From NCBI RefSeq assembly GCF_011320095.1, contig NZ_JAANOY010000004.1, forward strand, positions 1 through 64,000: DNA of 64,000 nucleotides, written 5' to 3'. The translations under genes were made by a program, and so were the position numbers. The DNA comes from Cognatiluteimonas telluris. Lineage in GTDB: Bacteria; Pseudomonadota; Gammaproteobacteria; Xanthomonadales; Xanthomonadaceae. Of the stretch, positions 25,273 through 36,000 are shown in pieces. Each line of letters opens with the position of its first letter. Positions within the stretch are counted from its first letter, which is position 1. Under the pieces are notes generated by a model. It was not told the DNA's origin. It worked only from the letters and a program-made list of their open reading frames with translations, and made no database searches.

Positions 25273-25884
25273 TTAGCGCCGTCGGTACCAGGCGAGGACT
25301 TCCGGCGACAGCCAGGCCTCCAGGTCGATGTCGAGCGCGGCATAGCCGTCCAGCGCATCGCGCACTTGGCGCGCGACGGGCGACGGGGCCGTGCCCGTCG
25401 CCGCGGAATCGAAGTCGTCCGCCGACAGCGCGGCAAGCGTCCACGCGAACAGGCGGTCGCTGCGTTCGAGCAGTTGCTTCCGCGCCCACCGCCGCAGCGG
25501 CGCATGGAGGACGTAGCCACCGGCGGCGAGCGTGCCTGCGGCCTGGTTTAGGAGGTCGTAGGCGCCCCGATACCACTCCGTGTGCCCTGCCGCCGCACGC
25601 CGGATCACCAGCGGCGCGGGGGCATTGTGTTCGGCGATGGCATGGGCCAGGCCAAGTTCCAGGTCGCGGGCGTCACGAACGGTTTCGGCCTCGACCAGGA
25701 ACGCGCGCTCCAGGTCGAAGAATCCGTGCCAGCGCGGGTGCAATGCCTGCATCCGGTCGAGCGGATCGCGCGAGAAGCCGAGCTTGAGGATGTCCTCGTA
25801 CGCGCAGGGCAGCACATACAGGTAGCAGCGCCCGCGGCTGGGCCCACGATTGCCGGGTTCGCGCGGGTCGATGCGGCCAGCCAT
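25273..25884 (-). CDS. GIY-YIG-like nuclease-family protein
   Basis: The 203-residue protein contains near its start CYLYVLPCAYEDILKLGFSRDP (20-41), followed by a conserved Arg (DRMQALHPR). This matches the two-strand core of T5orf172/MUG113-type GIY-YIG domains (YLYVL...KLGFS plus Arg), then a Glu-rich helix (DARDLELGLAHAI). The remainder is helical, with WYRGAYDLL and a Trp-rich C-terminus. It is probably a nucleic-acid nuclease or a binding protein derived from one; catalytic competence is not certain because the first strand is YVL rather than GIY. It lies 64 bases upstream of the diguanylate cyclase start on the same strand and may share its transcript, but I see no functional link. Confidence 0.65.
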   Translation of the reverse strand: MAGRIDPREPGNRGPSRGRCYLYVLPCAYEDILKLGFSRDPLDRMQALHPRWHGFFDLERAFLVEAETVRDARDLELGLAHAIAEHNAPAPLVIRRAAAGHTEWYRGAYDLLNQAAGTLAAGGYVLHAPLRRWARKQLLERSDRLFAWTLAALSADDFDSAATGTAPSPVARQVRDALDGYAALDIDLEAWLSPEVLAWYRRR

Positions 25885-25979
25885 GCCTGCAGTTTAAATC
25901 GCGGCCCCAACCAAGCTTCGCGAAGGCCCGCTGCCGACCTCACCCGGATTCACGCGCCGTCTGGCTACGCTTGCCGCAG

Positions 25980-26846
25980 ATGAAAATCGCGACCTTCAAC
26001 GTCAACGGCATCCGCTCGCGACTGGCTTCGTTGCTGCAGTGGCTGGATCGCGAGCAGCCCGACGTCGCCTGCCTGCAGGAGCTGAAGGCGCCCGATGATG
26101 CCTTCCCCATCGACGCCATCCGCGCCGCGGGGTACGGCGCGCTGTGGCATGGGCAGCGATCCTGGAACGGGGTGGCGATCCTCGCGCGCGGTGCCGAGCC
26201 GGTCGAAAGCCGGCGCGGGCTGCCTGGCGATCGCAGCGACGTGCAGAGCCGGTATCTGGAAGCCGCCGTCGATGGCGTCATCGTCGGTTGCCTGTACCTG
26301 CCCAACGGCAATCCGCAGCCCGGACCCAAGTTCGACTACAAGCTCGCCTGGTTCGAGCGGCTGATCCGGCATGCCGCGAAGCTCTACGACAGCGGCCATC
26401 CGGTCGTGCTGGCGGGCGATTACAACGTCGTGCCCACCGATGAGCTGGACATCTACAACCCGCGCTCCTGGCGCAAGGACGCACTGCTGCAGCCGGAGAG
26501 CCGGGAATGCTACGCACGCCTGCTCGACCAGGGCTGGGTCGATTCGCTGCGCGTGGCCCATCCGGACGAAAAGATCTTCACCTTTTGGGACTACTTCCGT
26601 CGCCATTGGGAAACCAACTCCGGCCTGCGCATCGATCACCTGCTGCTCAACGCCGAGTTGGCGCCTCGACTGCGTTCAGCCGGCGTCGACCGCTGGGTAC
26701 GCGATCTTCCCGGCGCCAGCGACCACGCACCGACCTGGATCGTGCTCGACAGTCCGCGTGCGAAAAAGAACAGCGCAAGCAAACGTAACTCGAAGGCCGG
26801 CAAGACTGTCGCGCCAAAGCGCCCCAGGCGGACGCGGACCGCGTAA
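25980..26846 (+). CDS. xthA: Exodeoxyribonuclease III
   Basis: This apurinic/apyrimidinic endonuclease and 3'-5' exonuclease of base excision repair has 288 residues. The catalytic set is complete: Asn7 in ATFNVNGIR, Glu34 in CLQELK, Tyr106 in CLYLPNGN, Asp147 and Asn149 in AGDYNVVP, and ASDHAP near 254. The segment WDYFRRHWETNSGLRIDHLL is the substrate-facing loop of exonuclease III. ATG 25980 gives the family start MKIATFNV; TTG 25971 would add three residues. The C-terminus carries an unusual Lys/Arg/Ser-rich tail of about 30 residues (SASKRNSKAGKTVAPKRPRR) beyond the usual end, likely extra DNA contact. Confidence 0.95.
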   Translation: MKIATFNVNGIRSRLASLLQWLDREQPDVACLQELKAPDDAFPIDAIRAAGYGALWHGQRSWNGVAILARGAEPVESRRGLPGDRSDVQSRYLEAAVDGVIVGCLYLPNGNPQPGPKFDYKLAWFERLIRHAAKLYDSGHPVVLAGDYNVVPTDELDIYNPRSWRKDALLQPESRECYARLLDQGWVDSLRVAHPDEKIFTFWDYFRRHWETNSGLRIDHLLLNAELAPRLRSAGVDRWVRDLPGASDHAPTWIVLDSPRAKKNSASKRNSKAGKTVAPKRPRRTRTA

Positions 26847-27153
26847 GCGCGGCCTCAGCTGCGAGTCCGGAGCGCCGCATGGATGTGCCCGCATCGCAAG
26901 CGCAGGCGTCGTTCGCAGACGGCTCCATGCGCGATCCCTCCGCTTGCTCGCGTGCATGCAGGCACGCGACTGTCCCGCAGACGCCTGCCAGACGCGCGAC
27001 GACGCGCATGAATGATTCAACGAGTTGATCCACGCTTAACCCGAAATGGCCGCGACACTAACGCACGCCTGCCTACAGTCGCACCCGGTCCAAGCACGCA
27101 ATGGCTGGACTGGAAGCGGCGCATTTCGCGCCAGCAATCAGGAGACGAAAACC
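26847..27153. other. Intergenic stretch with no gene seen
   Basis: Open frames here are shadows with poor composition. A decayed fragment (GCGGCCTCAGCTGCGAGTCC) just after xthA resembles one arm of the REP-like repeat. The last part must hold the KGG-gene promoter, but no confident -35/-10 pair is visible. Confidence 0.4.
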
Positions 27154-27378
27154 ATGGCCAACACGGGCAGCAACGACAGCACCAGCAACCGCGGTTTCGC
27201 AAGCATGGACGACGACAAGCAGCGCAAGATCGCACAGAAGGGCGGCGAAGCCGTCAGCCAGGATCGCGAACACATGTCCGACATCGGCCGCAAGGGTGGC
27301 GAGCACTCGCACGGTGGCGGCAACCAGGGCGGCAACCAGGGTGGCAACCGCGGCAACAACCAGGGCAGCAATCGCTGA
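27154..27378 (+). CDS. KGG-motif stress-induced protein (YciG-like)
   Basis: This 74-residue, highly hydrophilic protein has two KGG repeats, DDKQRKIAQKGGEAVSQDRE and DIGRKGGEH, like E. coli YciG and fungal Con-10. It then has a tail of GGNQGGN repeats rich in Gly, Asn and Gln. Such proteins are usually induced in stationary phase, by osmotic stress or by stress sigma factors, and are thought to be disordered protectants; no enzyme activity is known. The ribosome site GGAG (27141-27144) points to ATG 27154. A longer open frame from 27046 has unlikely sequence and is rejected. A terminator follows 26 bases after the stop. Confidence 0.88.
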   Translation: MANTGSNDSTSNRGFASMDDDKQRKIAQKGGEAVSQDREHMSDIGRKGGEHSHGGGNQGGNQGGNRGNNQGSNR

Positions 27379-27404
27379 TTCAGTGACTCGATAGCGACGC
27401 CAGG

Positions 27405-27427
27405 CGCCCGCTCCGGCGGGCGTCCTT
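27405..27427 (+). terminator. Rho-independent terminator of the KGG gene
   Basis: CGCCCGC (27405-27411) pairs with GCGGGCG (27416-27422) around TCCG. A short T/C tract (TCCTTTC) follows. Confidence 0.7.
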
Positions 27428-27594
27428 TCATCTGCGATGCTGTTTGATCATTTACCGTCCCGATCGGACAAGCCCTGCACTCGAGCGCCATTGCGTTGGA
27501 GCACGCGGCACATGCCGCGCGGGTTCAGGCCGGCGCGGTCGCAGTATGGACAGGCGAACCGGCAGCATTTCACCGCGGCGACGCCAAGCAGCCA

Positions 27595-28632
<1,038 letters not shown>

Positions 28633-28755
28633 GCCTGTTCCTGTCGTTGAACGCCGATGCACCGGCGGCGGGTGTCGTCTCGCCGGGTGGCGCGCTCGCG
28701 TCCTGCGCATTCGCATGCCTGCGTCGTGCCGTCGCGGCCAATCGTCCCGCGTTGG

Positions 28756-29733
28756 TTATTGTGCAGCCTCGTCCGGCGGCGACAGCCGCTGCCGGTGCCG
28801 CTCATCGAAGACCGCCGTGCCCAGCGCGCCGACGAAGACGATCAATCCGGCGTAATAGATCCACACCAGCGCGAGCATCAGCGCACCGGCCGAACCATAG
28901 GCCGACCCGGGGTCGGAACGCTCCAGGTACCAGCCGATCGCCTGGCGGCCCAGCAGGAACAGCACGGCCGTCGCGCCACCGCCGGCGAACGCATGCCGCC
29001 AGCCGACCCGGCGATCGGGAAGGAAGTGGTACATCAGCGCGAATCCAAGCGCGTAGATGCCTCCGGTCGCCAGCGTGGCCATCAGCGGCAGCATCCAGTC
29101 CACGCGCCCGAACGCCATCTGCAGGAAGGTATTGACCGTCATCGATACCAGCAGCAGGAATCCGATCGCGAACACCAGTCCGAACGAGAACACGCGCTTG
29201 CGCAGCCACGCCAGCACCCCTGGCAGCCGCGCGGCGTCGGTGCGGAAGATCCTGTTCAACGCATCCTGCAGCTTGGCGAAGACAGCCGTCGCGCCGACGA
29301 AGAGCAGCAGCGTGCTCCACACGCTCGCAAACGATCCCGTCCCCGGCGTGATGCGCGCATGCTCGACGATGGTCAGGGCGATCCGCTGGGCTTCCGGGCC
29401 GGCAAGCTGGCCGACCTGGTCCAGCAGCGCCTGCTGCGCGCCCGGCAGCAGCCGCGTGGCCAGCCACAGGATGATCAGCAGCAGCGGCGACAGCGACAGC
29501 ACGGCGTAGAACGCCAGCGCGGCCGACTGCGACAGCAGGTCCGCATCGATGAAGCGTCGCAGCAGCGCCATCGGCAACGCGCCGCGCGCACGCCGCACGG
29601 ACGCTTCCACCGGTGGCGCGCGCGTGGACGTGCCGCTCTGGTCGCGCGGCGCGCGCGGCTGGGTGGGATCCAGCGCCTGCCTGGCCTGCGACGCGACCTG
29701 CCTGATGCTTGAGGCGCCTGGGTGGTTGTCCAT
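28756..29733 (-). CDS. YihY/BrkB family inner-membrane protein
   Basis: The 325-residue protein has a basic, Pro/Arg-rich cytoplasmic N-terminus (about 1-55). The YihY/UPF0761 pattern of six hydrophobic helices follows: LSQSAALAFYAVLSLSPLLLIIL, a long loop, VWSTLLLFVGATAVFAKLQDALNRIF, FGLVFAIGFLLLVSM, GGIYALGFALMYHFLPDRRV, GWRHAFAGGGATAVLFLLGR and ALMLALVWIYYAGLIVFVGA. It is not a ribonuclease despite the old RNase BN name. Members may export small molecules or stabilise the envelope. The start follows MDNHPGASS at 29733; an upstream ATG at 29802 is less likely. Confidence 0.9.
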   Translation of the reverse strand: MDNHPGASSIRQVASQARQALDPTQPRAPRDQSGTSTRAPPVEASVRRARGALPMALLRRFIDADLLSQSAALAFYAVLSLSPLLLIILWLATRLLPGAQQALLDQVGQLAGPEAQRIALTIVEHARITPGTGSFASVWSTLLLFVGATAVFAKLQDALNRIFRTDAARLPGVLAWLRKRVFSFGLVFAIGFLLLVSMTVNTFLQMAFGRVDWMLPLMATLATGGIYALGFALMYHFLPDRRVGWRHAFAGGGATAVLFLLGRQAIGWYLERSDPGSAYGSAGALMLALVWIYYAGLIVFVGALGTAVFDERHRQRLSPPDEAAQ

Positions 29734-29919
29734 GGGTCCTTGGCTCGCCGGTTGGCGGGAGCGCTGCCGGGAGGGAGCGGCATGCGCCAGCGGTGCTTGC
29801 ATGCAGCGCGAGCGCGCAGCCAGTCTGCCCCCGCGACACGCCCATCAATAACGCCGATGGCGTGAAGCGGGCATCGCCTGTCGCCGCGTCAGCGCGCGCC
29901 TGCCTCGTTCGTCGCCCTG

Positions 29920-31047
29920 CTATGCCGTGCGGCGCGATTTCTTGTGCTGGTACATCGCCGCATCGGCCGCGGCCAGGATCGTCGCTGCATCCGAATGGCC
30001 GTCATGCGCGACCCAGCCAACGCTGGCGCCGATGCCGAGCTCGACCTGCTTCACACGCCGCGAGCGGCGCAGCGCGGCGATGATGTTGGCGGCGATCGCC
30101 TCGACATCGCGCTCGCCGTTGCGCAGCGACGCCAGCAACACCACGAATTCGTCGCCGCCCAGGCGCGCCACCAGGTCGGCCTCGCGCAGGCACGCGGTCA
30201 GCGTGGCGGCGGCTTCGACGAGCACCGCGTCGCCGATCGCATGGCCATGGGTATCGTTGATCGACTTGAAATCGTCCAGGTCCAGGAACAGCACGGCGAA
30301 TCCACCCGACGTGCCATCGTGCGCGGCGCAGACCTCTTCCAGCCGGGCCAGGAAATGCGCGCGGTTGGGCAGCCCGGTGAGGGCGTCGTACAACGCGGCA
30401 TCCTGGTACTCACGGGCCTTGGCGCTGGTGACCTTCAACGCCGATTCCAGCTTGGCCAGCAGCCGGGCGTTGTCGTCCAGCGCCACCTGCCGGCCGAGCG
30501 CGCCACCCAGCGCGTTGCCGATCAGCGCGACCGCCTGCGCGTCCAGTTCGTCGAACGCACGGCTGACGCTGGAACACACTTCCAGCACGCCCAGCACCTC
30601 GTCGCCAAAGCGCAACGGCGTGGCGATCAGCGAATGCAGCTGCCAACGCGAACGCGCCGTTCCGTCGATGCGCGCGTCCTCGAAGGCGATGTCGCTGTGC
30701 AGCGGCTGGTGCTGGCGCAGGCAGGCACGCGCCAGAGTCTGTCCACGCTCGAACGCCGCGCTATCGATCCCGACCATCTGCCCGCGCGCCGAAGCGATCG
30801 ACAACGCGCCATCCGCGTCCGCCATCAGCACCACGGCGCCCGTTGCACGCGTGAGTTCCATGACCGTGCGCGTCGCCTGGTCGAGGAACGATGCGGTGTC
30901 GCCGGCGTGCTCGGCGATGCGCACCAGCGCATCGACCACGCTGCGCAGGCGCAGGAATTCGCTCTTGCCACGCGCAGGCGACACCCACGCCGTCGCTCGC
31001 GGGCTCGACCTTCGCGTCGTTTCGGGGCCTGGCGTCAGTCCAATCAA
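29920..31047 (-). CDS. GAF-GGDEF diguanylate cyclase
   Basis: This soluble enzyme of about 375 residues has an N-terminal GAF domain (about 35-185; MELTRATGAVVLM, then LIATPLRFGDEVLGVLEVCS). A helical linker and a GGDEF domain with YDALTGLPNRAHF, FLDLDDFKSINDTHGH and GGDEF near 295 follow. READ five residues before it is an intact inhibitory I-site. It should synthesise c-di-GMP under control of a small ligand or redox signal bound by GAF. The start is uncertain: TTG 31047 gives the longest plausible protein, and GTG 30984 (VSPARGKSEF) is a good alternative. A plausible promoter lies at 31128-31156. The divergent neighbour is a stand-alone response regulator. Confidence 0.88.
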   Translation of the reverse strand: MIGLTPGPETTRRSSPRATAWVSPARGKSEFLRLRSVVDALVRIAEHAGDTASFLDQATRTVMELTRATGAVVLMADADGALSIASARGQMVGIDSAAFERGQTLARACLRQHQPLHSDIAFEDARIDGTARSRWQLHSLIATPLRFGDEVLGVLEVCSSVSRAFDELDAQAVALIGNALGGALGRQVALDDNARLLAKLESALKVTSAKAREYQDAALYDALTGLPNRAHFLARLEEVCAAHDGTSGGFAVLFLDLDDFKSINDTHGHAIGDAVLVEAAATLTACLREADLVARLGGDEFVVLLASLRNGERDVEAIAANIIAALRRSRRVKQVELGIGASVGWVAHDGHSDAATILAAADAAMYQHKKSRRTA

Positions 31048-31453
31048 TGCGCAATCCCACGATATGCAGTCGCATGATCGTAGGCATCGGCAGTCAAGCG
31101 ACGGTGAGCGTGCTGCGTTCAGCGAGGAATATGTTCATAAGTGTGACGCAATTCAACCTGGACATGAATGCGTGCAAGCTCCATTCAGCTGCAATCGCCG
31201 CTTCCCTGCCCCGTGGGCAAACCCGCGGTCGGATCGCTGCACCGCGCGCGGCGGCGCGTGCTCCGCCGGCTGCTGCACCGCGCGGGACGGCTGCCTTCGC
31301 CAAGCAGGCGCGGCACGGACCGTGGATCGATGCCGCTACACACGGCACCTGTCGCACGCGCCGGCAGGCGCCTGAGTTTTGCGACGCGGCTCCCACAGTG
31401 GTGGCAGGCCGCTTCATTCATCTTTCACCAGGCGGCGCACTACTGTGGCCGGC
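31048..31453. other. Divergent intergenic region
   Basis: This 406-base gap separates the GAF-GGDEF gene and the receiver gene. An AT-rich patch (31125-31160) carries a promoter candidate for the leftward gene. The rest is GC-rich with imperfect GC palindromes and open frames in both directions that have shadow-like Arg/Ala/Pro composition. No gene is supported. Confidence 0.5.
31128..31156 (-). promoter_or_regulatory. Candidate sigma-70 promoter of the GAF-GGDEF gene
   Basis: On the minus strand TTGAAT (31156-31151) and CATATT (31133-31128) are separated by 17 bases in one of the few AT-rich patches of the region. Each box matches consensus at four of six positions. This would give a leader of about 74 bases to TTG 31047. 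Confidence 0.4.
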
Positions 31454-31882
31454 ATGATCGATGCCACCGACATCCTTGGCGCGCGCATCCTGGTGGTCGA
31501 CGACGACGTCGATGCCGCCAGTACGCTGGCGCAACTGCTGGCGCTGCACGGATACAACGCCGTATCGGCCATCACCGACCCGCGCCTGGTCCGCGACATG
31601 CATCGCAGCCATGACTACGACCTCATCCTGCTCGACCTGCACATGCCAAGCATGGACGGTTTCGCGGTGATGGAGGGGCTGCGCGAGTTCGAGCGTGACG
31701 GCTACCTGCCGGTGCTGGCCATCACCGGCGAGCCCGGGCATCGCGTGCGCGCGCTGAAACTCGGCGCCAAGGATTTCCTGCGCAAGCCGGTGGACGTCGA
31801 CGAGTTGCTGCTGCGCGTGCGCAACATGATCGAGGTACGGCTGCTGTACAAGGAACGCGCGCCGGATCCGGTCACCCCCTGA
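31454..31882 (+). CDS. Single-domain response regulator (CheY-like)
   Basis: This receiver domain of 142 residues has no output domain. The acidic pocket is Asp16-Asp17 in LVVDDD, the phosphoacceptor Asp61 in LLDLHMPSMDGF, Thr91 in AITGE and Lys111 in LRKPVD, all intact. The C-terminus (LLLRVRNMIEVRLLYKE) continues alpha-5 as a short coiled helix of the type seen in c-di-GMP phosphodiesterase (RpfG-like) receivers. It may therefore be a truncated or partner-using relative of those. It is divergent from a diguanylate cyclase gene and no histidine kinase is nearby, so it would be an orphan. The stop is 11 bases from the convergent ybiI homologue. Confidence 0.88.
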   Translation: MIDATDILGARILVVDDDVDAASTLAQLLALHGYNAVSAITDPRLVRDMHRSHDYDLILLDLHMPSMDGFAVMEGLREFERDGYLPVLAITGEPGHRVRALKLGAKDFLRKPVDVDELLLRVRNMIEVRLLYKERAPDPVTP

Positions 31883-31893
31883 GGCGTCCGGCG

Positions 31894-32160
31894 TCAGCGC
31901 AGCTGGCTGTCCTTGCTGCCACGGCGGTTGTAGCCCGCGTACGCCGCCTGTTCCGCATCCCGCGCCTGCTGGCAGGCCACGCACAGCCGCACGCCCGGCA
32001 CCGCCTTGCGCCGCGCCTCCGGGATCTCGCTCTCGCATTCCTCGCAATACGCCAGGCCAGGGCCCTGCGGCATCTGGCTGCGCACGCGTTTGATGCCGTC
32101 CTTGATGGTGGCATCGATCTGGTCCTGCACCGCGCTGTCGCCCGCCCAACCCGTGGCCAC
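31894..32160 (-). CDS. ybiI: DksA/TraR-type zinc-finger protein, YbiI homologue
   Basis: This 88-residue protein is equal in length to E. coli YbiI and very similar in pattern. It opens ATGWAGDSAVQDQIDATIKD. The four zinc-ligand cysteines are C39 and C42 (CEEC) and C60 and C63 (CVAC), and it closes YAGYNRRGSKDSQLR. It lacks the long coiled coil of DksA, so RNA polymerase secondary-channel activity is not assured. GTG 32160 is chosen because it reproduces the YbiI N-terminus exactly; the open frame extends further upstream but with unrelated residues. Confidence 0.9.
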   Translation of the reverse strand: MATGWAGDSAVQDQIDATIKDGIKRVRSQMPQGPGLAYCEECESEIPEARRKAVPGVRLCVACQQARDAEQAAYAGYNRRGSKDSQLR

Positions 32161-32388
32161 GGCCTGCTCCCGGTCTCGATCCGCCGACAAGGATAAAGGG
32201 CGACGGGTGAACGTGGAACGCACGCCAGCCGCTGCCGATCCGGTCAAACCTTACTGCCCGGCTAGGGTGCCGATGCACGATCGACGTGGTGGTCGGTGGC
32301 TGGATTCATCTTGCTGACCGCGTGCATTCACGGGCCGATTGCGGCTGGCGTGCTTCATTGCGCGCCATCCCAACCACAGGAGTCACCC

Positions 32389-32640
32389 GTGGCAGACAAT
32401 GCAGACCGGCGCCTGCCGTTTCGCACACCCGGCAACGCCCTCAAGCGCGAGGTCAACGGCGCGCAGCTGGCCACCCTCAATACGCTCGAGCGCTTCGGCT
32501 GGGACATCAAGTTCATCCGCCGCACGCCCGGGGAGGCGCCACTGGTGGTGCTGCACGACCCGGACACGCGCAAATACGCCGTGCTCAAAAGCGACGGCGA
32601 ACTAGACGAGAACCCCGTGTGGGAGCGCTTCCGTTCGTAG
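32389..32640 (+). CDS. Conserved 83-residue hypothetical protein
   Basis: This small soluble protein reads VADNADRRLPFRTPGNALKR, then NTLERFGWDIKFIRR, a short strand PLVVLHDPDTRKYAVL and the end WERFRS. The pattern of alternating strand and helix with GWxIKFIRR and DPDxxKYAVL is one I associate with short conserved proteins of pseudomonads and Xanthomonadaceae without assigned function. GTG 32389 has a good ribosome site (CAGGAG, 32376-32381). A longer frame from 32296 (MAGFILLTACIHG) would give a hydrophobic start ending in a Cys, but it is out of character with the rest and lacks a ribosome site. Confidence 0.72.
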   Translation: MADNADRRLPFRTPGNALKREVNGAQLATLNTLERFGWDIKFIRRTPGEAPLVVLHDPDTRKYAVLKSDGELDENPVWERFRS

Positions 32641-33065
32641 TCCGGCAGGAGGATGCGGTTGGCTCGCAGAGGGTCGTTGGCTGGAGGCCTGCGAAGCCAC
32701 GGTCGCTGGAGCGCGGGCTTCGCCGGAATGACCGCCGGAAGCTGCGGCATCGGAAAAGGATGCGGACCCGATCAGGGGCAAGGTGCCATGTGCTTGCGAG
32801 CGCCCGAAGTGGTGGGCCCGGTCTGATCGCCACTCCCGCGCACGCCCGACTCGATCGCACCGACTGGATGGATTCGTGCGCCGATACGGCACCCTCGTCA
32901 GTCCGCCGGACCAGGCGCTGATCGAACGACGACAACGCGCCCGCCGGCCTGGGGATCGCCGTGACACCGCCGCGCCCGTGTTGGCTCCAAACTGCCGCTT
33001 CCGGCACAGGGGCGACCGGTCGGGCTTTGTTATCTTCCGGGGCTTGCCAACCGCCGGGGTCCTCC
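32641..33065. other. Intergenic stretch with no gene seen
   Basis: This gap of 425 bases precedes the large exported propeller gene. Open frames run through on both strands but read as Arg/Ser/Pro-rich shadows. A weak -10-like TATCTT (33031-33036) lies 29 bases before the ATG of the next gene. No repeat or terminator was found. Confidence 0.45.
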
Positions 33066-36000
33066 ATGCCTTGTTCGCGACTGACCGCTTCGTTGCGCTG
33101 CCTCATGTTGTGTTGCCTGTGCGTGCTGGCAGCCGCCGCATCGGCCACCGACGCCCGCTATGGCGACCTGCACTGGCGCCTGCTCGGCCCATTCCGCGGT
33201 GGCCGCGTGCTCACCGTTGCGGGCGTGCCTGGGCAGCCGCAGCACTTCTATTTCGGCGCCGTCAACGGCGGCGTGTGGGAAACCATGGACGCCGGGCGCA
33301 CGTGGCGGCCGATCTTCGACGACCAGCCGGTCGGCTCGATCGGCGCGCTCGCCGTGGCGCCATCGGATCCGCGGGTGCTCTACGTCGGCACCGGCGAAGC
33401 GGATATGCGTTCTGACATCGCGCAGGGCGATGGCATGTACCGCTCCGACGATGGTGGTGGGCACTGGACGAAGATCGGACTGGCCGATAGCCAGCAGATC
33501 GGCCGCATCCTGGTCGATCCGCGCGATGCGAAGACGGTCTTCGTCGCGGCGCTCGGACATCCCTACGGTCCCAACGCCGAGCGCGGCGTGTTCCGCTCGC
33601 ACGATGCGGGCGCGCACTGGACGCGGGTGCTCGGCAAGGGCGAGGACACCGGTGCGATCGACCTCGCCTTCGAGCCCGGCAACCCGCGGGTCGTCTACGC
33701 GGCGATGTGGCAGGCCCGGCGTACGCCATGGAACGTCTATCCGCCCGCCAGCGGCCCGGGCTCTGGCCTGTTCAAGTCCATCGACGGCGGCGATACCTGG
33801 ACGCCGGTGCGTGGCAACGGGTTTCCCGAGCACGTCGGCCGCATCGGCGTGGCGGTGGCGCCCACCCTGCCCTCGCGCGTCTATGCAATCGTCGATGGCG
33901 ACGCGGGCGGCCTGTATCGCTCCGACGACTCCGGCGCGCACTGGCACCTGGCCAGCGGCGATCCGCGGATCTGGCAGCGCGGCTGGTATTTCGGCCGGAT
34001 CACGGTGGATCCGCAGGATGCCGATCGCGTCTATGCGTTGAACACCATCGTGCTGCGTTCGGACGACGGCGGCGCGCACTTCGTCGCGCTCAAGGGCGAC
34101 GGCACCGGCGACGACTTCCACGAGCTGTGGATCGACCCGCGGGATTCGAACCGGCAGATCCTCGGCGTCGACCAGGGCGCGATCGTCACCATGAACGGTG
34201 GTCGCAGCTGGAGCAGCTGGCACAACCAGCCGACCGCGCAGATGTACCACGTCAGCACCGACAACCGGTTCCCGTATCGCGTCTACGGAGCACAGCAGGA
34301 TTCCGGCGCGGTCGCCCTGCCCAGCGCCACCAGCGGCACGGCGACGATCTCGATGGAGCAGTTCAAGGAAGTCACCGCCGGTGGCGAGGCCGGCATGATC
34401 GCGCCCGACCCGGAGGATCCGGACATCGTCTACGGCGGTGGCGTGGACAAGCTCGACCTGCGCACCGACCAGACCCACTCGGTCGACCCGACCATGATCG
34501 AACCCGACGTGATCCATCGGCGCACCTGGACGCTGCCGCTGGTATTTTCGCGACGCGACACGAAAGCGCTGTATTACGGCAACCAGAAGCTGTTCCGCAC
34601 CGACGACGGCGGCCATCACTGGACCACGATCAGCCCGGACCTCACCCGCGAAACGCCCGGCGTCCCCGCAAACCTCGATGCCGTGACCGCCGCCAACAAC
34701 CTCGGCAACGGCCCCCGGCGCGGCGTGGTCTATGCGATCGCACCCTCGCCGCTGGATGCGAAGCTGCTGTGGGTCGGCACCGATGACGGTCTCGTCTGGC
34801 GCACCAGCGACGAAGGCCGCCATTGGGCCGACGTGACGCCCAAGGCAGTGGGCGCGTGGTCCAAAGTCGGCATGATCGAGGCATCGCACTTCGATCCGCA
34901 GGTCGCCTACGCCGCGGTCGATCGCCATCGGCTAGATGACCGCAAGCCCTACATCTATCGCACCCGCGACGGCGGGAGCACCTGGCAGGCGATCGTGGCC
35001 GGCATCCGCGACGGCGACTTCGTCAATGCCGTGCGCGAGGATCCGGCGCAACGTGGCTTGTTGTACGCCGCGACCGAGCTTGGCGTGTACCTGTCCCATG
35101 ACGACGGCGACCACTGGCAGCCGCTGCAGATCAACCTGCCGCGCACGTCCGTGCGCGACATCGACGTGCACGGGAACGACGTGGTCGTGGCCACCCACGG
35201 CCGCGGCTTCTGGGTGCTGGACGATGTGTCGCCGCTGCGGCAGATGGCGCAGGACGGTGCGCGCGCCACACGCCTGTTCGCACCCGCGACCGCGATCCGG
35301 GTGCGTCCGGCCGGCTTCACCGGGACGCCGCTGCCCAAGGAAGAGCCGGCCGCGGACAACCCGCCGTTCGGCGCGCGCATCGACTACCTGCTGGACAGCG
35401 CGTCCACGGCGCCCGTGCAGCTGACGATCCGCGATTCGGCCGGCCACCTCGTGCGGCGGTACTCCAGCGACGACGCGCCGGCGAAACAGGACGTCGCCAC
35501 CGCCGGCACGGCTCCGGAATGGTTCACTACGCCCTCGACGCTCTCGACCCAGGCGGGGCTGCATCGCTTCCTCTGGCCGCTGCGCTATCCGGCGCCGCCG
35601 GCGCTGGCCAACGGCGACGCCTACGCCGATGGCGCGTGGGCGCCCCCCGGCCGCTACACGGTCGCGCTGACGGTCGACGGCAGGGCCTACACGCAGCCGT
35701 TGACCATCGCCCCGGATCCGCGCGTGTCGCTTGCCCCTGATGGCTATGCGCGGCAGTTCGCCTTCGTCCGCGACGTGCAGGCCACGCAGGCACGGCTGGC
35801 GACGGCAAAGGCACAGGCCGCGCGCCTGCATGCCGGCATCCAGGCCGCGCGCGAAGCCGCGCCGCCGGCACTGGCCGCGTCGCTGGCGTCGCTGGACGCG
35901 CAGATCGTGGCGCAGGGCGGACTGCAGGAAGCGCCCAATCCCTACAACGCGTGGTCGGCCGGCTCGCCGGGAACGCGCTCGCTCGCCTTCCTGTCGCAAT

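Noticed and set aside
27300-27375. GGCAACCAGGGC-type tandem repeats as a repeat element
   Set aside because: They are short coding repeats giving the Gly-Asn-Gln tail of the KGG protein, not an independent element.
31094-31417. A 107-codon minus-strand ORF in the gap between the GAF-GGDEF and receiver genes
   Set aside because: Arg/Ala/Cys-rich with no domain or ribosome site, and it overlaps the promoter candidate.
33030-34928. A 632-codon minus-strand frame across the propeller gene
   Set aside because: Antisense shadow of Asp-box repeats; the composition (Arg, Asp, Val, Ala) follows from the opposite gene.
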